64,000 nt of DNA, taken from NCBI GenBank assembly GCA_013400975.1, contig WBMZ01008619.1:496001-560000 (forward strand), read 5' to 3'. The notes beneath the pieces were generated by a model, which did not search any database, was not told where the DNA came from, and saw only the letters and a list, made by a program, of their open reading frames with translations. The translations under genes were made by a program, and so were the position numbers. The stretch is from Atrichornis clamosus. Taxonomy: Eukaryota; Chordata; Aves; Passeriformes; Menuridae. Shown in pieces: positions 1 through 11,548 of this stretch. The first letter of the stretch is position 1, and each line of letters starts with the position of its first letter.

Positions 1-1586
1 AAAGAAAAGTTTAATTAAGGGAAGGATGTTCTTCGAGTTTGCTAAAATGTGATAAAGTGTTTCTAGTCCAAGGATTCTATTTGGGATTCAATACTGTTTT
101 GTTCAAACATAAATTAATCCTTATACTCTTCATTTTCTGAACGAAAAAAGAAGATGCTCTACTCACCTTTAACATCAATTTTGCACTGATTAATGATTCT
201 CAAACCATGATAAAAAATGAACAAATCTCTCCTTTTATTGGTAAAATAATCAAACAATGGCCTGACAGGATGTGTTTAAACTCCTCTCTTGCTATGACTT
301 TTGTGCCCTCAGTTTCCTCACAATCCCTCCCTGCCCACCATCCACACAAGCCTTTGCTACATTTTGGTATCTAAAAATACAGAGATGAACAGCCAGATTC
401 TTATTATTTAAATGGAGGTCCTGATTCCCTTGTTGTGGTCACAAATACAAGCACCTCTAAGAAAACATTTAAAGCTCTGGCTGAAGTTTGAGTCCGAAAC
501 GAACAAACTGGAAGTGCAGAGAGCTCCTGGCCAAAGTCAACCAAGACGAGAGTGAAGGAATGTAAAAGAGTCTGGAAAAGTTGAGTTGAATGGAGCTCAG
601 AGTCCAGAAGGTGCTGGGGATGCAGACTGAGATCATTTATACATTAGAGAATTGAGAGTTAAAGCTTTGGTTCTATCCTTTTAACCCTTTTTGCCCTTTT
701 CATGACAAACATCAGCACTAAAGAACTCTAAATGAACCTTTTTTTTTTTTGAAGCTGCCTTAAGGGTTGTGACGCCCACCAGTGCCCAGCCTTGGAGTTT
801 TTTTTTCATTTCTGAGAACTGCCCACCATAATTTGGGCCACAGTGGCACAGAGGCAGGAGAGACACTGCCTTGTCAGCTCACCCTCAGCTCTGGGACGTT
901 GCCAGCACTTACACACAGCATTTCTTGGAAGGGGAAAACACCACAGCCCAGCTGCTTGTACCAAGGCTGTCATTACAGAAATCCACCCTGCTGGCAGCCA
1001 AGAACACAAACCCAAAATCACAGGCTTGAGTTTGATCCAGAGGGTTTTGATAAAACATGAAAACCGACTGATTTCTGCTAAAGATAGGTCTGACCAAATT
1101 GACAGCATCAGCAGCACGAGGGGTTGGACAGCCTGGGTGGAGCTGTGGGGAAACCTCTGTCCAAGGAGAGGCAGGGGCTGTGCAGGAGCTCAGTTCCTCC
1201 AGATCTACCTCTCTCACAGGCCCCACGTCCCAAAAACCTCTGAGAAAAGCTTTCTGTGAAATGCTTTGCGCTTTGGTGCTGAAGGATCTCACAACAGCAC
1301 TCCTCCCAGACAGACTGGGACTTCAGAGAGTCCTTCTGAAAGGGAATTCCAGCAGCGGCTCCTTCCCAGGGAAGACGTGGAAGAGGGCAGTGGAAAAAGT
1401 TGCCTATAGAAGGACCGAAAATAGGCTAACATAGTAACAGTCTTACTGTATAAGAGAATGGAAAGGAAAATCTGCAAGTCAATGGGAGAATTCACGTGGA
1501 TAAATAGAAAAAGGCAGCTGTCAATGAGTCACTGCTCTCAGAGAAATCAGCCTTTTGCCTTTTCTTTGAGTCACTGGCACATCCTG

Positions 1587-1602
1587 CAGCAGCAGCAGCA
1601 GC
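1587..1602 (+). repeat. Short (CAG)5 trinucleotide repeat
   Basis: Five consecutive CAG units plus one further C are read directly. The repeat is short and lies in no supported coding frame, so it is an ordinary microsatellite. Confidence 0.85.
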
Positions 1603-1888
1603 GACCTCTTGACATGAACCATTTTTAACAGTTCGTTACTCATACAATCCTCCAGGCCTTTAAAGGCTCCGTGAAGGACTGAAAGACATGACATCATCCC
1701 TTATCCATGTTATTCCCTACCTGCAACACTGGCTGGGAGTCAGCCCTTGTGCATGAGAGGGAGCCTCTCAGAGGGCAGGTTTGGGGCTCACAAGGGTTCC
1801 CACACCTGCAGTCCTTGGTGGGTGCTCTGGGACAGACCCTGCAACACTCAGGAGTCACCAGTAAAAATTCTGGGCTAGAAGACACCTC

Positions 1889-1905
1889 AAAAAAAAAAAA
1901 AAAAA
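1889..1905 (+). repeat. Poly(A) run of 17
   Basis: Seventeen consecutive A are read directly, followed by 'gtgtg'. It could be the tail of an old retroposed sequence, but the bases before it match no element I know and no target-site duplication is evident. Confidence 0.85.
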
Positions 1906-4339
1906 GTGTGAGGTTCTTGTCAGCTCCACCATAAAATACCAGCTCCTCACTTTCAGTCTACTGCAGGAGTTCTTAATAAAGCTGTGAAAAATGTGTTTCT
2001 CAGTGGGACACAAAGAGGCATCCAGAGGTGCTCTGGGGTCCAGATGTGAAGCTAAAGGGACATAACAAGAGAAGAGAAAAGCACATAACATGAAAACATC
2101 ACAAAATGCTTCCCAACTCCCAAGCAAGGTGGTCTGGCCTAGCAGTTTGGTGCTAAGCCCTTAATCTACAGACTGAAGCTTTACATCTGTAAGTGTTCTT
2201 TGGGGCTCATTTTTCCTTGCAGGATTATTTCAGGCTGCAGGATGAGTTCTGTGTAGAATGTGGAGCACTGTATGCAGCACTGAATAAACAGGCATTTAAA
2301 GAATGCAGCCAGGAGAAGGAACTTACTGCAATCACATGGGGTTTTTAGATTGCATGTTTCCAGGCCAGCTTCCATGGGCTCCACTCCCTGATTTTCTGGT
2401 CTGGTTATCACAGACCATCTCAAGGTTGCTCTGTCTGCCAGATCTGTGCGTGACTGTTCCCCTCAACATCATGCTACAAAGGACAGTCAGTCCTACGGCA
2501 TCTTTGGACTACAAATGGATTTAACCTCAAACCAATGTAAATTTTTTTTTTTTAGGGCTTTTTTCCTACCCTGCAATCATGCTTAGCTTCTTTCCCAAGA
2601 CTATGAAAGGGTGATGTCAGAGAAATTGTGATTGACCAGGGCAGGCAGTGGCAGTGGTACCTACCAGAGTCTCACACTGCCATCATTCCAGGCTGTGGGA
2701 AAGAGGCATGAAATCCTGAATGCAGATCCCCAATTTAGAACTGCTTCCATCCCAGAAATCACTCCAAAGCTTGTGAGAAATGAGCAGGGGGTGTCACAGG
2801 GAATTAGGACAGGAGAGAGAATTGTTCTGTTATTGATTTGATACTGATTTCAAGAATAAAGAGCCATGAGAGGGAAACAAAAGATGTTCTGCTGCTCGTA
2901 TGTGAGCTGGACATGTGCATTGGAAAGGAGAGGGCTTCAGTCTCAAGACCTACTGAAATGAGGCATTTCTGGCATGAATTGATCCATGTTGCTTTGTACT
3001 GTGAAGCAGTAACAGCTCCTTCCTATTATAGAGCAAGCTCTGCTCATGGAAAAGAAATATGGACACAGAGAAAAGGTGATTTTAAAAAGTGACATGGGAA
3101 GGTGAATAGAATGAGTTGTTTCCTACACACTTTCAACCTGCCCAGCCATCCCAAACCAGCTGTGGCTGCCAAACACATCACACAAATGACTTCTGAAATG
3201 AAGGGGTGATAACGTATTCCTTTGAGACCCAGTTACAAACCCAGAAATGCTGCTGTGTGCCTGGCGAGGGGGTCACTTGTGAGACATCCTGGGCAAAGGC
3301 GTTATCTGGCCACTTATCACAGAATGCAGTGTTATGGTTGCTATTCCAGAAAAGGGAGTATCTAAGGGATGGTAAAAATTCACAGGGAAGAGCTGGATCC
3401 TCTCTGAAAGACTCTGGGAGAAGAAAACATGAGACAGAAGTTGGGAAAAGTCCTTTCCATCTCAGAACTGCGCCCAGACCGTTCCTGGCGCTCACACTGG
3501 ATGAACGATTTAACCCAGGGAAAAGGGTCTGCTCCAAACAGACCCTTCCAGGCAGGGCAAGGGAATTGGTTTTGGGGTTAGCACTTAGTTCCTCCCTCCT
3601 ACAAACCAGCAAACATCAGCCCAGACTTGTAATTGCTTTCAAACTTCAGCCAGCTGCCACGGGGAAGAGGTTGGAAGACCATAAATATTGGCTGACAAAA
3701 TGATGGAATGGGTCCAAGCTCCTACGCAAAGGGAGATGTTGGGTAAGATCTCCCTGTGACTTGGTTCTGACTAGAAACGGATTTTGTTCTGGTTTTTCAA
3801 GCTGTTCAGATCCTTGGGTACTGAAGAAAATGGAATAGGTTAGAAAATCTTGCAAACAATCAAAAATCAGACATCTTCCAAGGTTCCTGGGGAATCAGGC
3901 ACATTTGCCCAGTCAGCTTGCTCAGGATTTATAGACTTTCACTTCTAAATAATTGCACAGATATTAGAAAGAAATTTATTTGCTAAAAGGGAATGAGCCA
4001 AAGGTCTACTTGTGCTGTTTATGGGAAAGTGTTCACGGTAGCTCAAATGCCTCAGTAACAGCCTCAGAATATTTTTTATTAATTGCTGAAGAAGAGGTTA
4101 CCTCTAGGCCAACACGGAATGAGCCTCTTGGGGTGGGCAATATTTTAGGAATACCTAACAGGCCTGGAGAGCTTTTGGTCTCCAGGACTAGTCCAACACC
4201 TTTGATCTTACCTGAGTGCAAAGCCAACAAAAAACCTTCCTGGATTTGGAGTTGTTTGCCTTCAACAAGGGAGTGTCTGAGGCTACTAAATACTGGACCA
4301 CAGATGTGGCTGGAAGCTGTGAGTGTCATCTCCTCTGCC

Positions 4340-4520
4340 CACAATTTAATTGCTGTTTTAGTTAAAGCAGATTAATTGCAAACTTGAGTTTTATTTAAGG
4401 TTGTTGGTGAAACAATCAACCACAGCCAATGGTAAATTATGAAACAGATTAATTGCCTCGCTGCCAGGACACTGCACAACATATTTAATCTAGTTTTGCC
4501 TAATTATGTCTCCTGTTGAC
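4340..4520. promoter_or_regulatory. Candidate AT-rich regulatory element with repeated TAATTG motifs
   Basis: The 12-base word 'cagattaattgc' occurs twice (4,368-4,379 and 4,445-4,456), and a third TTAATTGC lies at about 4,346-4,353. TAATTG and TAATTA are core binding words of many homeodomain transcription factors. Clusters of such words in a gene desert are typical of distant enhancers and conserved non-coding elements. There is no coding potential. Assignment as an enhancer is inference only, since conservation cannot be judged from a single sequence. Confidence 0.25.
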
Positions 4521-5826
4521 CAGTAGTTTTAAACCCAGGAATAAACAGGTTCCCTGAAGAGCTCTTCAGGCTCTGTGTTCCCACCTTTAGAGTGTTTTCA
4601 TTTCACTCGGTTTCCATGGCCACCACTATCTCTTGAAATCATTTTGACTCATCAGTGCTTTCCCAGACAGGAGTCCAAACTCCAGGAGACAGACACTGAA
4701 GAGGTGGGTTAGTCATTGGTTTAAAGGCTTAGGAATAAAAAACCCCAAAGAAGAGACAGCAGAGTTTTATCGCAGAGGTAAACAGCAGGACTGGCGTTGG
4801 AGATATGGAACCAGACATTCCAAGGCACCCAACCACAGTCAGGATTTGCACCTTTGTGTCTATTTGTTTTGTTTTGATGTCCAAACTGAATACTGAGATG
4901 ACTCATCGTGCCCCTTGCTGGCTCAAGATAAGACAGAAAACTCCAAGCAGTTTATTCATGTGCCACTTGAAAGTAGACACTTGAACAAGTGCTCATTCAA
5001 ACTTCTGAGAATATTCTTGAAGCGAGTGACCAACACAAGCCCTTGAGTACATCCAGTCCTTCCTCAGGAAGAATCATTTACTTTGTTCCGCTCACATCTT
5101 TGCAGAAGGAATATTTGGGGTACCTTAGTAACACCTGAAGCAAACCCTGCAGATCTGATTTCTCACAACAGCTCTAACTGAGCCTGGTGATTAGGAAGCA
5201 TCTCTTTAAGCCAAATTAAAGAGAAAGGAGCCTTCTCAGCTCATCTGTGTAACTTTGCTATGTCCCACATTTAGTTCAAAAGATTAAACCCTGATAAAAC
5301 AGACAAGGCAGTGAGGAGAAATTTTGTAGGGACATTTCTTATCCACAATCCTTTTCATAGAAAGAAAGTTGCGTCCCCTCCTTTTACACATCCTCTGGCT
5401 CTCTGTCCATGCATCTCTCCATCCTTCCTAGAGCAAAACCATTTTAAAACTACTTCAGACGGAATGAGCAAAATATCTCCTCTGAGAAAGCTTCTGGGTG
5501 TCATTGTGAATTTTCTCAGTGTCACTTGAAGGCTTCACTGTCCTCAGTGAATCATTTCCATGTCTTTCACATCAGCATTTGGTGGTGGGAACCAGCTGCA
5601 CACACAGCCAGGAAAACAGAGAATTGCAGAAGCTGGTGTGTGCTGGCCTTGGCTTTTCTGTGTCTGGGAAGATGGTTCTGGTTCTAGTGAGTGTCTCCAG
5701 AGCCCTCCATCTCTGAGCATTGATGAACCCTGCCCAAAAAAACCCTCAGGAAGCAGACTAGGAAGAAGTAATGTATTTCTGACAAAGATGTGCTAGAAAA
5801 AAGCCAACATTAACGAGGCAGAGATC

Positions 5827-5862
5827 GTAGAATATCCTGAGTTGGAAGGGACCCAGAGGATA
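5827..5862 (-). mobile_element. CR1 LINE, very short 3'-end fragment
   Basis: 'gtagaatatcctgag' followed by 'ttggaagggaccc' is the reverse complement of the CR1 3' end, so the element lies on the minus strand. The same opening is shared with the longer copy at 16.85 kb, which suggests one subfamily. Only about 36 bases remain before the similarity stops, an extreme 5' truncation. Confidence 0.6.
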
Positions 5863-8800
5863 TGAGTTAAAGACATTTTTCCCTCCTTTCTCTTAGCAAA
5901 TCCTACCAAAAAATGCATCGATCCAGTTCCTGTGCTTAACCAGGTTCCCTTCCTCAGAGCTGCTGACTTCCATCTCGCTCTGCCATGACCACACACTCCC
6001 TCCCTACTCCAAGTTACTCCATTTGGGTTAAAAAACCCCAGACGTGCCCTGCACTGAATTAGTGCTGCATAACAATAGAGACTTTTAGGCTCCTACTTCA
6101 TTTCTAGGAAGACTCACATGCTACATGAGGGAGGATTTTCTGGAAAAGAAGAGATGACCTCACAGCTCTGGCAATTGGATGCAGACTTAGGCTGGGTATC
6201 AGCTTCTGTCACCACCACGCTGAGCTCTGGCATTTCAGCCAGGTGGCCACGTCTTGTGTGTTCCTGGTGTGACCTGGATCCCAGGAGCCTGATGTGCCAG
6301 AGTGATAAATCCTCACAGATGTGGCTGAACTCAGTGGGAGCTGGGAATTACTACAGTGCTCCAGACTGCTGAGTGCTGGGAAAAAACCCCAGCCCTTGGG
6401 AATGTCTCAATAAGCACCCAAAAGTTAAAGGTTACTTCCATCCTGTGTCCCTGTTTCCCCATTGGTCCCATTGTATTCTTGCATTTATTCAAGGAAAAGG
6501 ACTACAAGAGGGGTTTGTGTATGGTAAAATGTTGTAGTAGTGGGCACAGCAGGGAAATAAACAGAAAATCTCCCAATGGACTTGAATATTAGTGAGTAAA
6601 TAAAGCACGTGACTTACCTAAGATATAGAAAAAGATAAGGTATAAGAAATATAAGAAGACCAAATTCAGGTTACTCAGGAACTGATTCCCACTTCTGCCA
6701 ACTTCCAAAAGTTTGGCCTTGCAACTTTTAATAAATAAAAATAGTTCAAAAAAATACTTGTTCTGGTAGAGTACTTGGATGGCTATAGTAGGTCTAGTGT
6801 AACTAAATCTCTTGGGTCACTCTTAAAGCTTCAGGCTTTAAGATTTTAGAGGAACAAAGAAATGCATCTCAGGTCTCTTTTGTAGCTTTTTTGATGAAGT
6901 TTTTCTTAAAAAAATTTCTTCAGGCACAGTGGACAGAAGAGAAAGATGCTGATTGAGGAATGAGGGCAGCTAAGTGCATTTTAAGCCAGGAGGGTGGTTT
7001 CCATCACAGATTTCCTGCAGCCTCCTGAAAGCCAGAATATCAAAGGCAAAAAAGGGATTCAAATGACAAAGTTCGAGGTGCCCCCAGTGTCTGCAGCAGA
7101 GCTCTGCAACCCCCAGAACCCTCCTGCTCCTCTCCCTGTGCACAGCTCAGGCCATGGACCAGCGCTGTCATCAGTTCCTCTCCCGAGGTCTCAGGTGGGT
7201 AACTGTCCTTGGAAATCCATCTGCATCCAGGACAATCCAAGGCAAGGCACCTTGTCATGGATGATTTCAAAGCACAGAATGTGGGATAGTTCCTGGTCAC
7301 TGGTCAGAGAACTCCGGGATGTCAAAGTGCTGTGCCTGGAGAGTGTCAAGCTCCCATTTCCCATCGCTCCGCAGAGCCCCAGGGACACAGAGCAGCTCAA
7401 TAAACTGTCCCATTTAAAAAGGTTTTCTTTCTCTACCCCCTTTCTGATGAATCTGGAACCAAGACTGACACCTTACCATGCAGCCTAGAAAGACCTGAGT
7501 CAAATTTTACAACTTTTCAGTGTCTGAAATATGAATCTGTAGCAAAACTGAGAACCAATACAATCCCCACACCCACACAGTGCATGTCCTCCTGGCCTGA
7601 CTTCATAAAACATTTATAAACTATTTTCTGTTTAGTAAACTCTGTTTGACTAATCACTTGACTTGAATTCCAGCATCTGAAATAACCATCAGTAAGAGAT
7701 AAAGCAATGGCATGGAGACAAGTATATTAATCCCAATTATTTCTGGTAACACCCTCATTTGAAATAGATGTTAATACTTAGCCAGCTGTGGTTAGTTTCC
7801 CAAAAGCAGAATTTCAAAACACTTCCTTACCCAAATCAGCCCCTCTGACCTCAGATCTCTGCATCCCCAGACAACTTCCATGATGTCAGTCCAAGCAAGT
7901 CTTCCTAAATGCACCTCAGGGAACGATTCCTAGATTGGTACTTTCCATCGGAAGTACTCTGGGTTTTCTCTAAAGATCTTGGGGAAACACAGCTTTGCTT
8001 TCCCTCTCTCAGACTTAAGAGAGCTCATTAAAATATTCAGTGAAGCTCGAGAAGCCTGTTGGTCACGTTACTTGCCAACAGTTTGTTGGGGGGTTTTATT
8101 ATTATTTTTAATTTGTTGCTTTGTGTGCAGAAATCTAACAAAGTATAAAACCCCAGCTGCGAACACGCTCGTTTTCTATGCTGGCAGAATTATGTTCTCA
8201 TGCTTGTGACAGCTGAGTGACCTACTTTTGTGTGTGTGGTAGGAGGCACCACGGGGCTGTCAGCACTGCTTGGGAAGAGGGGTTTGGCTGAAGGACCCAA
8301 CCCGGGTTACCTGTGAGCAGCTGGGATTTGGAAGCCAAGAGTTAAAGGCAAGTGAGAGGTGACTGAGCAGAGCCTGGGCTCAGAAGGTGCCTCTGGGAAG
8401 GCGACAGTGCCACTTGCACCAGGTCTGTGTTGTCCTTTTTGATTGTCTGTTATGGTTAATTTGAAAAACTCATCTCAAAGAAGAGCTGCAGCTTCACCAC
8501 AGCAGGAATCTGATCTGCACAGTGGTTGTCAATGCAATCTTCTACTCACTGGTTCCAGAGGATGCCCTTTTTTAGCTTGAGAGAGTGAAGAATAAACCTC
8601 TCAGCCAGAGCCAATATTGCTTTGGAAGAACCTTAAGAAAGGCCAACCAGCTTAACCTCCACATTTCTCCCCTCACACACCTATGCAGAATCCCTGCAGG
8701 CTTTGTGCATGCCTTAAATTGCTCCACATCCTCAGCTTTGAATAGAACAGTTTCAAGAATTGCCACATCTATAAATAAAACCTCTTTCCATCCTTCAGAG

Positions 8801-10585
8801 AAATATAGCACAAGATAAATATTAACTAATAAGGAACAAATAAAAATATATAAAGACGCCATGATTAATAAATGGTAGAAAGGGCTAGCAGAGAAACAGA
8901 GAAAAAAACCTGAGCAAATCTGCCAGGTGGACTCTCCCTGTAGTGGTCACATCCTGATCTTTCTCATACACTCTCCTACTTGTAGGCAATTTTCTCAGCC
9001 TTGTGAATAACAAAGAGACCATTTTCTTTGTTGACAACATAATTTCACTGACTTCCGTGGATTTATGCAGACACGAATTAAGATCACTCTGTGGAAAACA
9101 CACTGCTTCCTCTGGGTAAATATTATTAAAGTGGTTGGGAGGAAGGAATGCCCTCTGAAAGGCATTGGAACCATGGTGCATCAGGAAGAGGATTTTAAAC
9201 TTGGCAACATAACCTACAGAAAGCTCTTACTTGTGCCAGACTTTATGCCATTGACTCAGTAAGACAAACAAATGTTAGTTGGATTTGTTTTGCTGATATC
9301 TTTGGTTTCATCTCAGGAAGACCAGAATGTCTAAGAAGAAAGTGGAACAAGCTTTGTCTCCCAATTGCCTTGTTCCAGGAAAAATTCCAGGGCTCATGAA
9401 ATGTTCAGAGGCTGCAGCTGAAGGTTTCTCTATAAAGCAGATTCTCTCCATCCCCATTAATGTTTCTGGGAATGCCAACAGAGATTAGCATTTGGCTCTC
9501 GGTAATTAGCAATCCCTCAGCCTTTACTGCAGCCTGGGCTGTTCCTGGTTTATGCAAATGATCCAGACCAGAAAACATCATCCTCACAAGAGTGGAATCA
9601 AGGGGTGCAGTGGTCAGGAGCCATAATACAGTGAAATATTTCCAAATGAGACCTTCTTAGTCCTGTTTTATGCTGTTCTTCAAAGCCATCTTTCACGTGT
9701 GTGCATGTCCTGGGATGAATTTGCAATGAGCCTTCCTGCATCCAGGCCTTGTGACTTAGCTCAGCCTCAGCTGTGCCTTAAGCACTTGGCTTTGGATGAA
9801 ATCAGAGCCCTTCCTCATGTCAGCCACTTGGTAAATAATCCGCAAAATGCCAGCGACCCAAGGTTCTCTTGAAATAAATAATCAAACCACTCCACTCTGG
9901 TAGCCGTTCATCACCGCTCGTTAACAACCAACAGCTCTGAGCCGGGAACCAGGCTGAGTTCGCGGCTCTGTGACATCACAGCTTTTCCAAAGTATTCGAC
10001 ACCACAAAGAACCTAAAAGCCTGGGTGGCACAGCCTGTGGGAGCCCCAGGGGTGAACGCCAGGATGCAGCACGGCACAAAGGTCATCCTGAAATCCTGTC
10101 AGTCCTTCTGCATCTGCCATCCCCACACGACACTGTGGGAGACGGGAACACACCCTGGATTGGCTCAGCTCCTGCCAGTGCTGCGAGCACCTGGAAGATA
10201 TGACAGGCTCAGATTTCCAGATCACTACGAAATTGCAGGGATATCATTGCAGTGACCTTCAGCACTACCAAAGGGAGAGAGACAGAAGCTTATTCAGTAG
10301 TTTGGTGTGTGATAAAAGAAAAAGAGAGTAGGTACAGCTCAGATAAGAGTACTGAAGCTCTGAAATCCTTTTACGTATATTTTGGGATAAGAGATGAAAG
10401 CTGCTGCCATTCAGGTGAAATATGAATAGGCTGCCAAAATTTGTCTTGTAACATAATCCATTGCTGAAGAAAGAAGAGATGTTTTTCTCCATATCTGTAT
10501 ATCCTTTCCGCATTTTTCTTGAGAGCAGGGAATTCTGTAGGAGCAAGACTGTAATGAGAGACTTTCATCTCTGTCAGAAAGTTTC
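5863..10585. other. Non-coding DNA without a recognisable gene
   Basis: All open frames are short and mutually overlapping. The stretch at about 9.84-10.2 kb carries somewhat more CpG than its surroundings, but I see no splice sites or protein signature that would make it an exon. No CR1 or LTR sequence was recognised in this stretch. Confidence 0.65.
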
Positions 10586-10630
10586 AATTGTCATTTTTTA
10601 ATTGTCATTTTTTAATTGTCATTTTTTAAT
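10586..10630 (+). repeat. Tandem repeat, 14-bp unit, about 3.2 copies
   Basis: The unit 'aattgtcatttttt' is repeated three times without a mismatch (10,586-10,599, 10,600-10,613 and 10,614-10,627), followed by the partial unit 'aat'. Perfect identity between the units indicates a recent replication-slippage origin. Confidence 0.95.
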
Positions 10631-11065
10631 ATAAGACTGAAAAGCCTTTTTATTATCTTTTATCATTTGTCTTGGCTGTTCCTACGATAAAGGATTTTAA
10701 GATGCTTCCCACTTCCCCCTTCAAGCAATCAGTACAGCATTAGGGAGCTCTTTAGGGAATTAGATGGGGCCAGACATTTGCACTGAGGAGCCAGTAGTTA
10801 GCTTGGATATTTCTCTGCTTGTGCTGATCACTTACGAAGTTTTACCTTCTGCCTGATGAGTTTCAGTTCCTGGTGCAGTGAGCAAGAGCCATTTCAGTAG
10901 GGAAGGTGGCCTGTAATTTTTCAGTAGCGAAATAAGATACTGTAAAAAAGAATTTCATCTGCTTTCCTCTTGAAGAGTATTCATTTTTAAATGAAAGCTA
11001 GTAAGAATTTTTGGCTGAATATACAAATATTTTGCCAGGTTGCAGCTGAAAAAGTCCTCTTTACA

Positions 11066-11548
11066 TCACAGAATCCCAGGATGGTTTGGGTTGGGAAGGG
11101 ACCTTAAAGCTCATCTCATTCTCACAACCCTGCCATGGGCAGGGACACCTTCCACTATCCCAGGGTGCTCCAAGCCCTGTCCAGCCTGGCCTTGGACACT
11201 TCCAGGGATCCAGGGGCAGCCACAGCTTCTCTGGGCACCCTGTGCCAGGGCCTCCCCACCCTCACAGGGAAGGATTTTTTCGTATCTAATCCAAACCCAC
11301 TCTGTGTCAGTTCCAACCCATTCCCTGTGTCCTGTCACTCCAGACCCTTGTCCTAAGTCTCTCTCCATCTTTCCTGTACCTTCAGGCACTGCAAGGCCAC
11401 AATTTTGTCACCCCAAAGCTTCCCTTCTCCAGGCTGAACAATCCCAGCTGTCCCAGCCTTTCCTCCCAGCAGAGCTGCTCCATCCCTCTGACCATCCTGG
11501 TGCCTCCTCCGGACTGGCTCCAACAGGTGGATGTTTCCATCGCTTGCT
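11066..11548 (-). mobile_element. CR1 LINE 3' fragment (about 480 bp)
   Basis: The segment opens with 'tcacagaatcccaggatgg' and continues through 'gggttgggaagggacc', 'tgccatgggcagggacacc', 'ccttggacacttccaggg' and 'ggactggctccaacagg'. This is the reverse complement of the last part of CR1, covering the end of ORF2 (reverse transcriptase gene) and the 3' UTR. CR1 is the dominant LINE of birds, and copies are usually truncated at the 5' end, as here. A 186-codon open frame across it on the opposite strand (11,040-11,600) is a by-product of the GC-rich repeat and not a gene. The copy cannot move by itself. Confidence 0.95.

Larger units (their letters stand above)
1..5825. other. AT-rich non-coding DNA without a recognisable gene
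   Basis: No open frame here has recognisable protein content, and open frames on the two strands overlap each other, as at 3,178-3,703 (165 codons on plus, 144 on minus), which is what chance gives. Simple repeats seen are a run of 12 T at 739-750, five CAG copies at 1,587-1,602 and a run of 17 A at 1,889-1,905. An AT-rich stretch at 4.34-4.52 kb with repeated TAATTG words is listed separately. Nothing else stands out. Confidence 0.7.

Noticed and set aside
3178..3703. Overlapping 165-codon (plus) and 144-codon (minus) frames
   Set aside because: Both strands are open over the same bases and neither translation has a recognisable motif or splice context. This is what chance gives.
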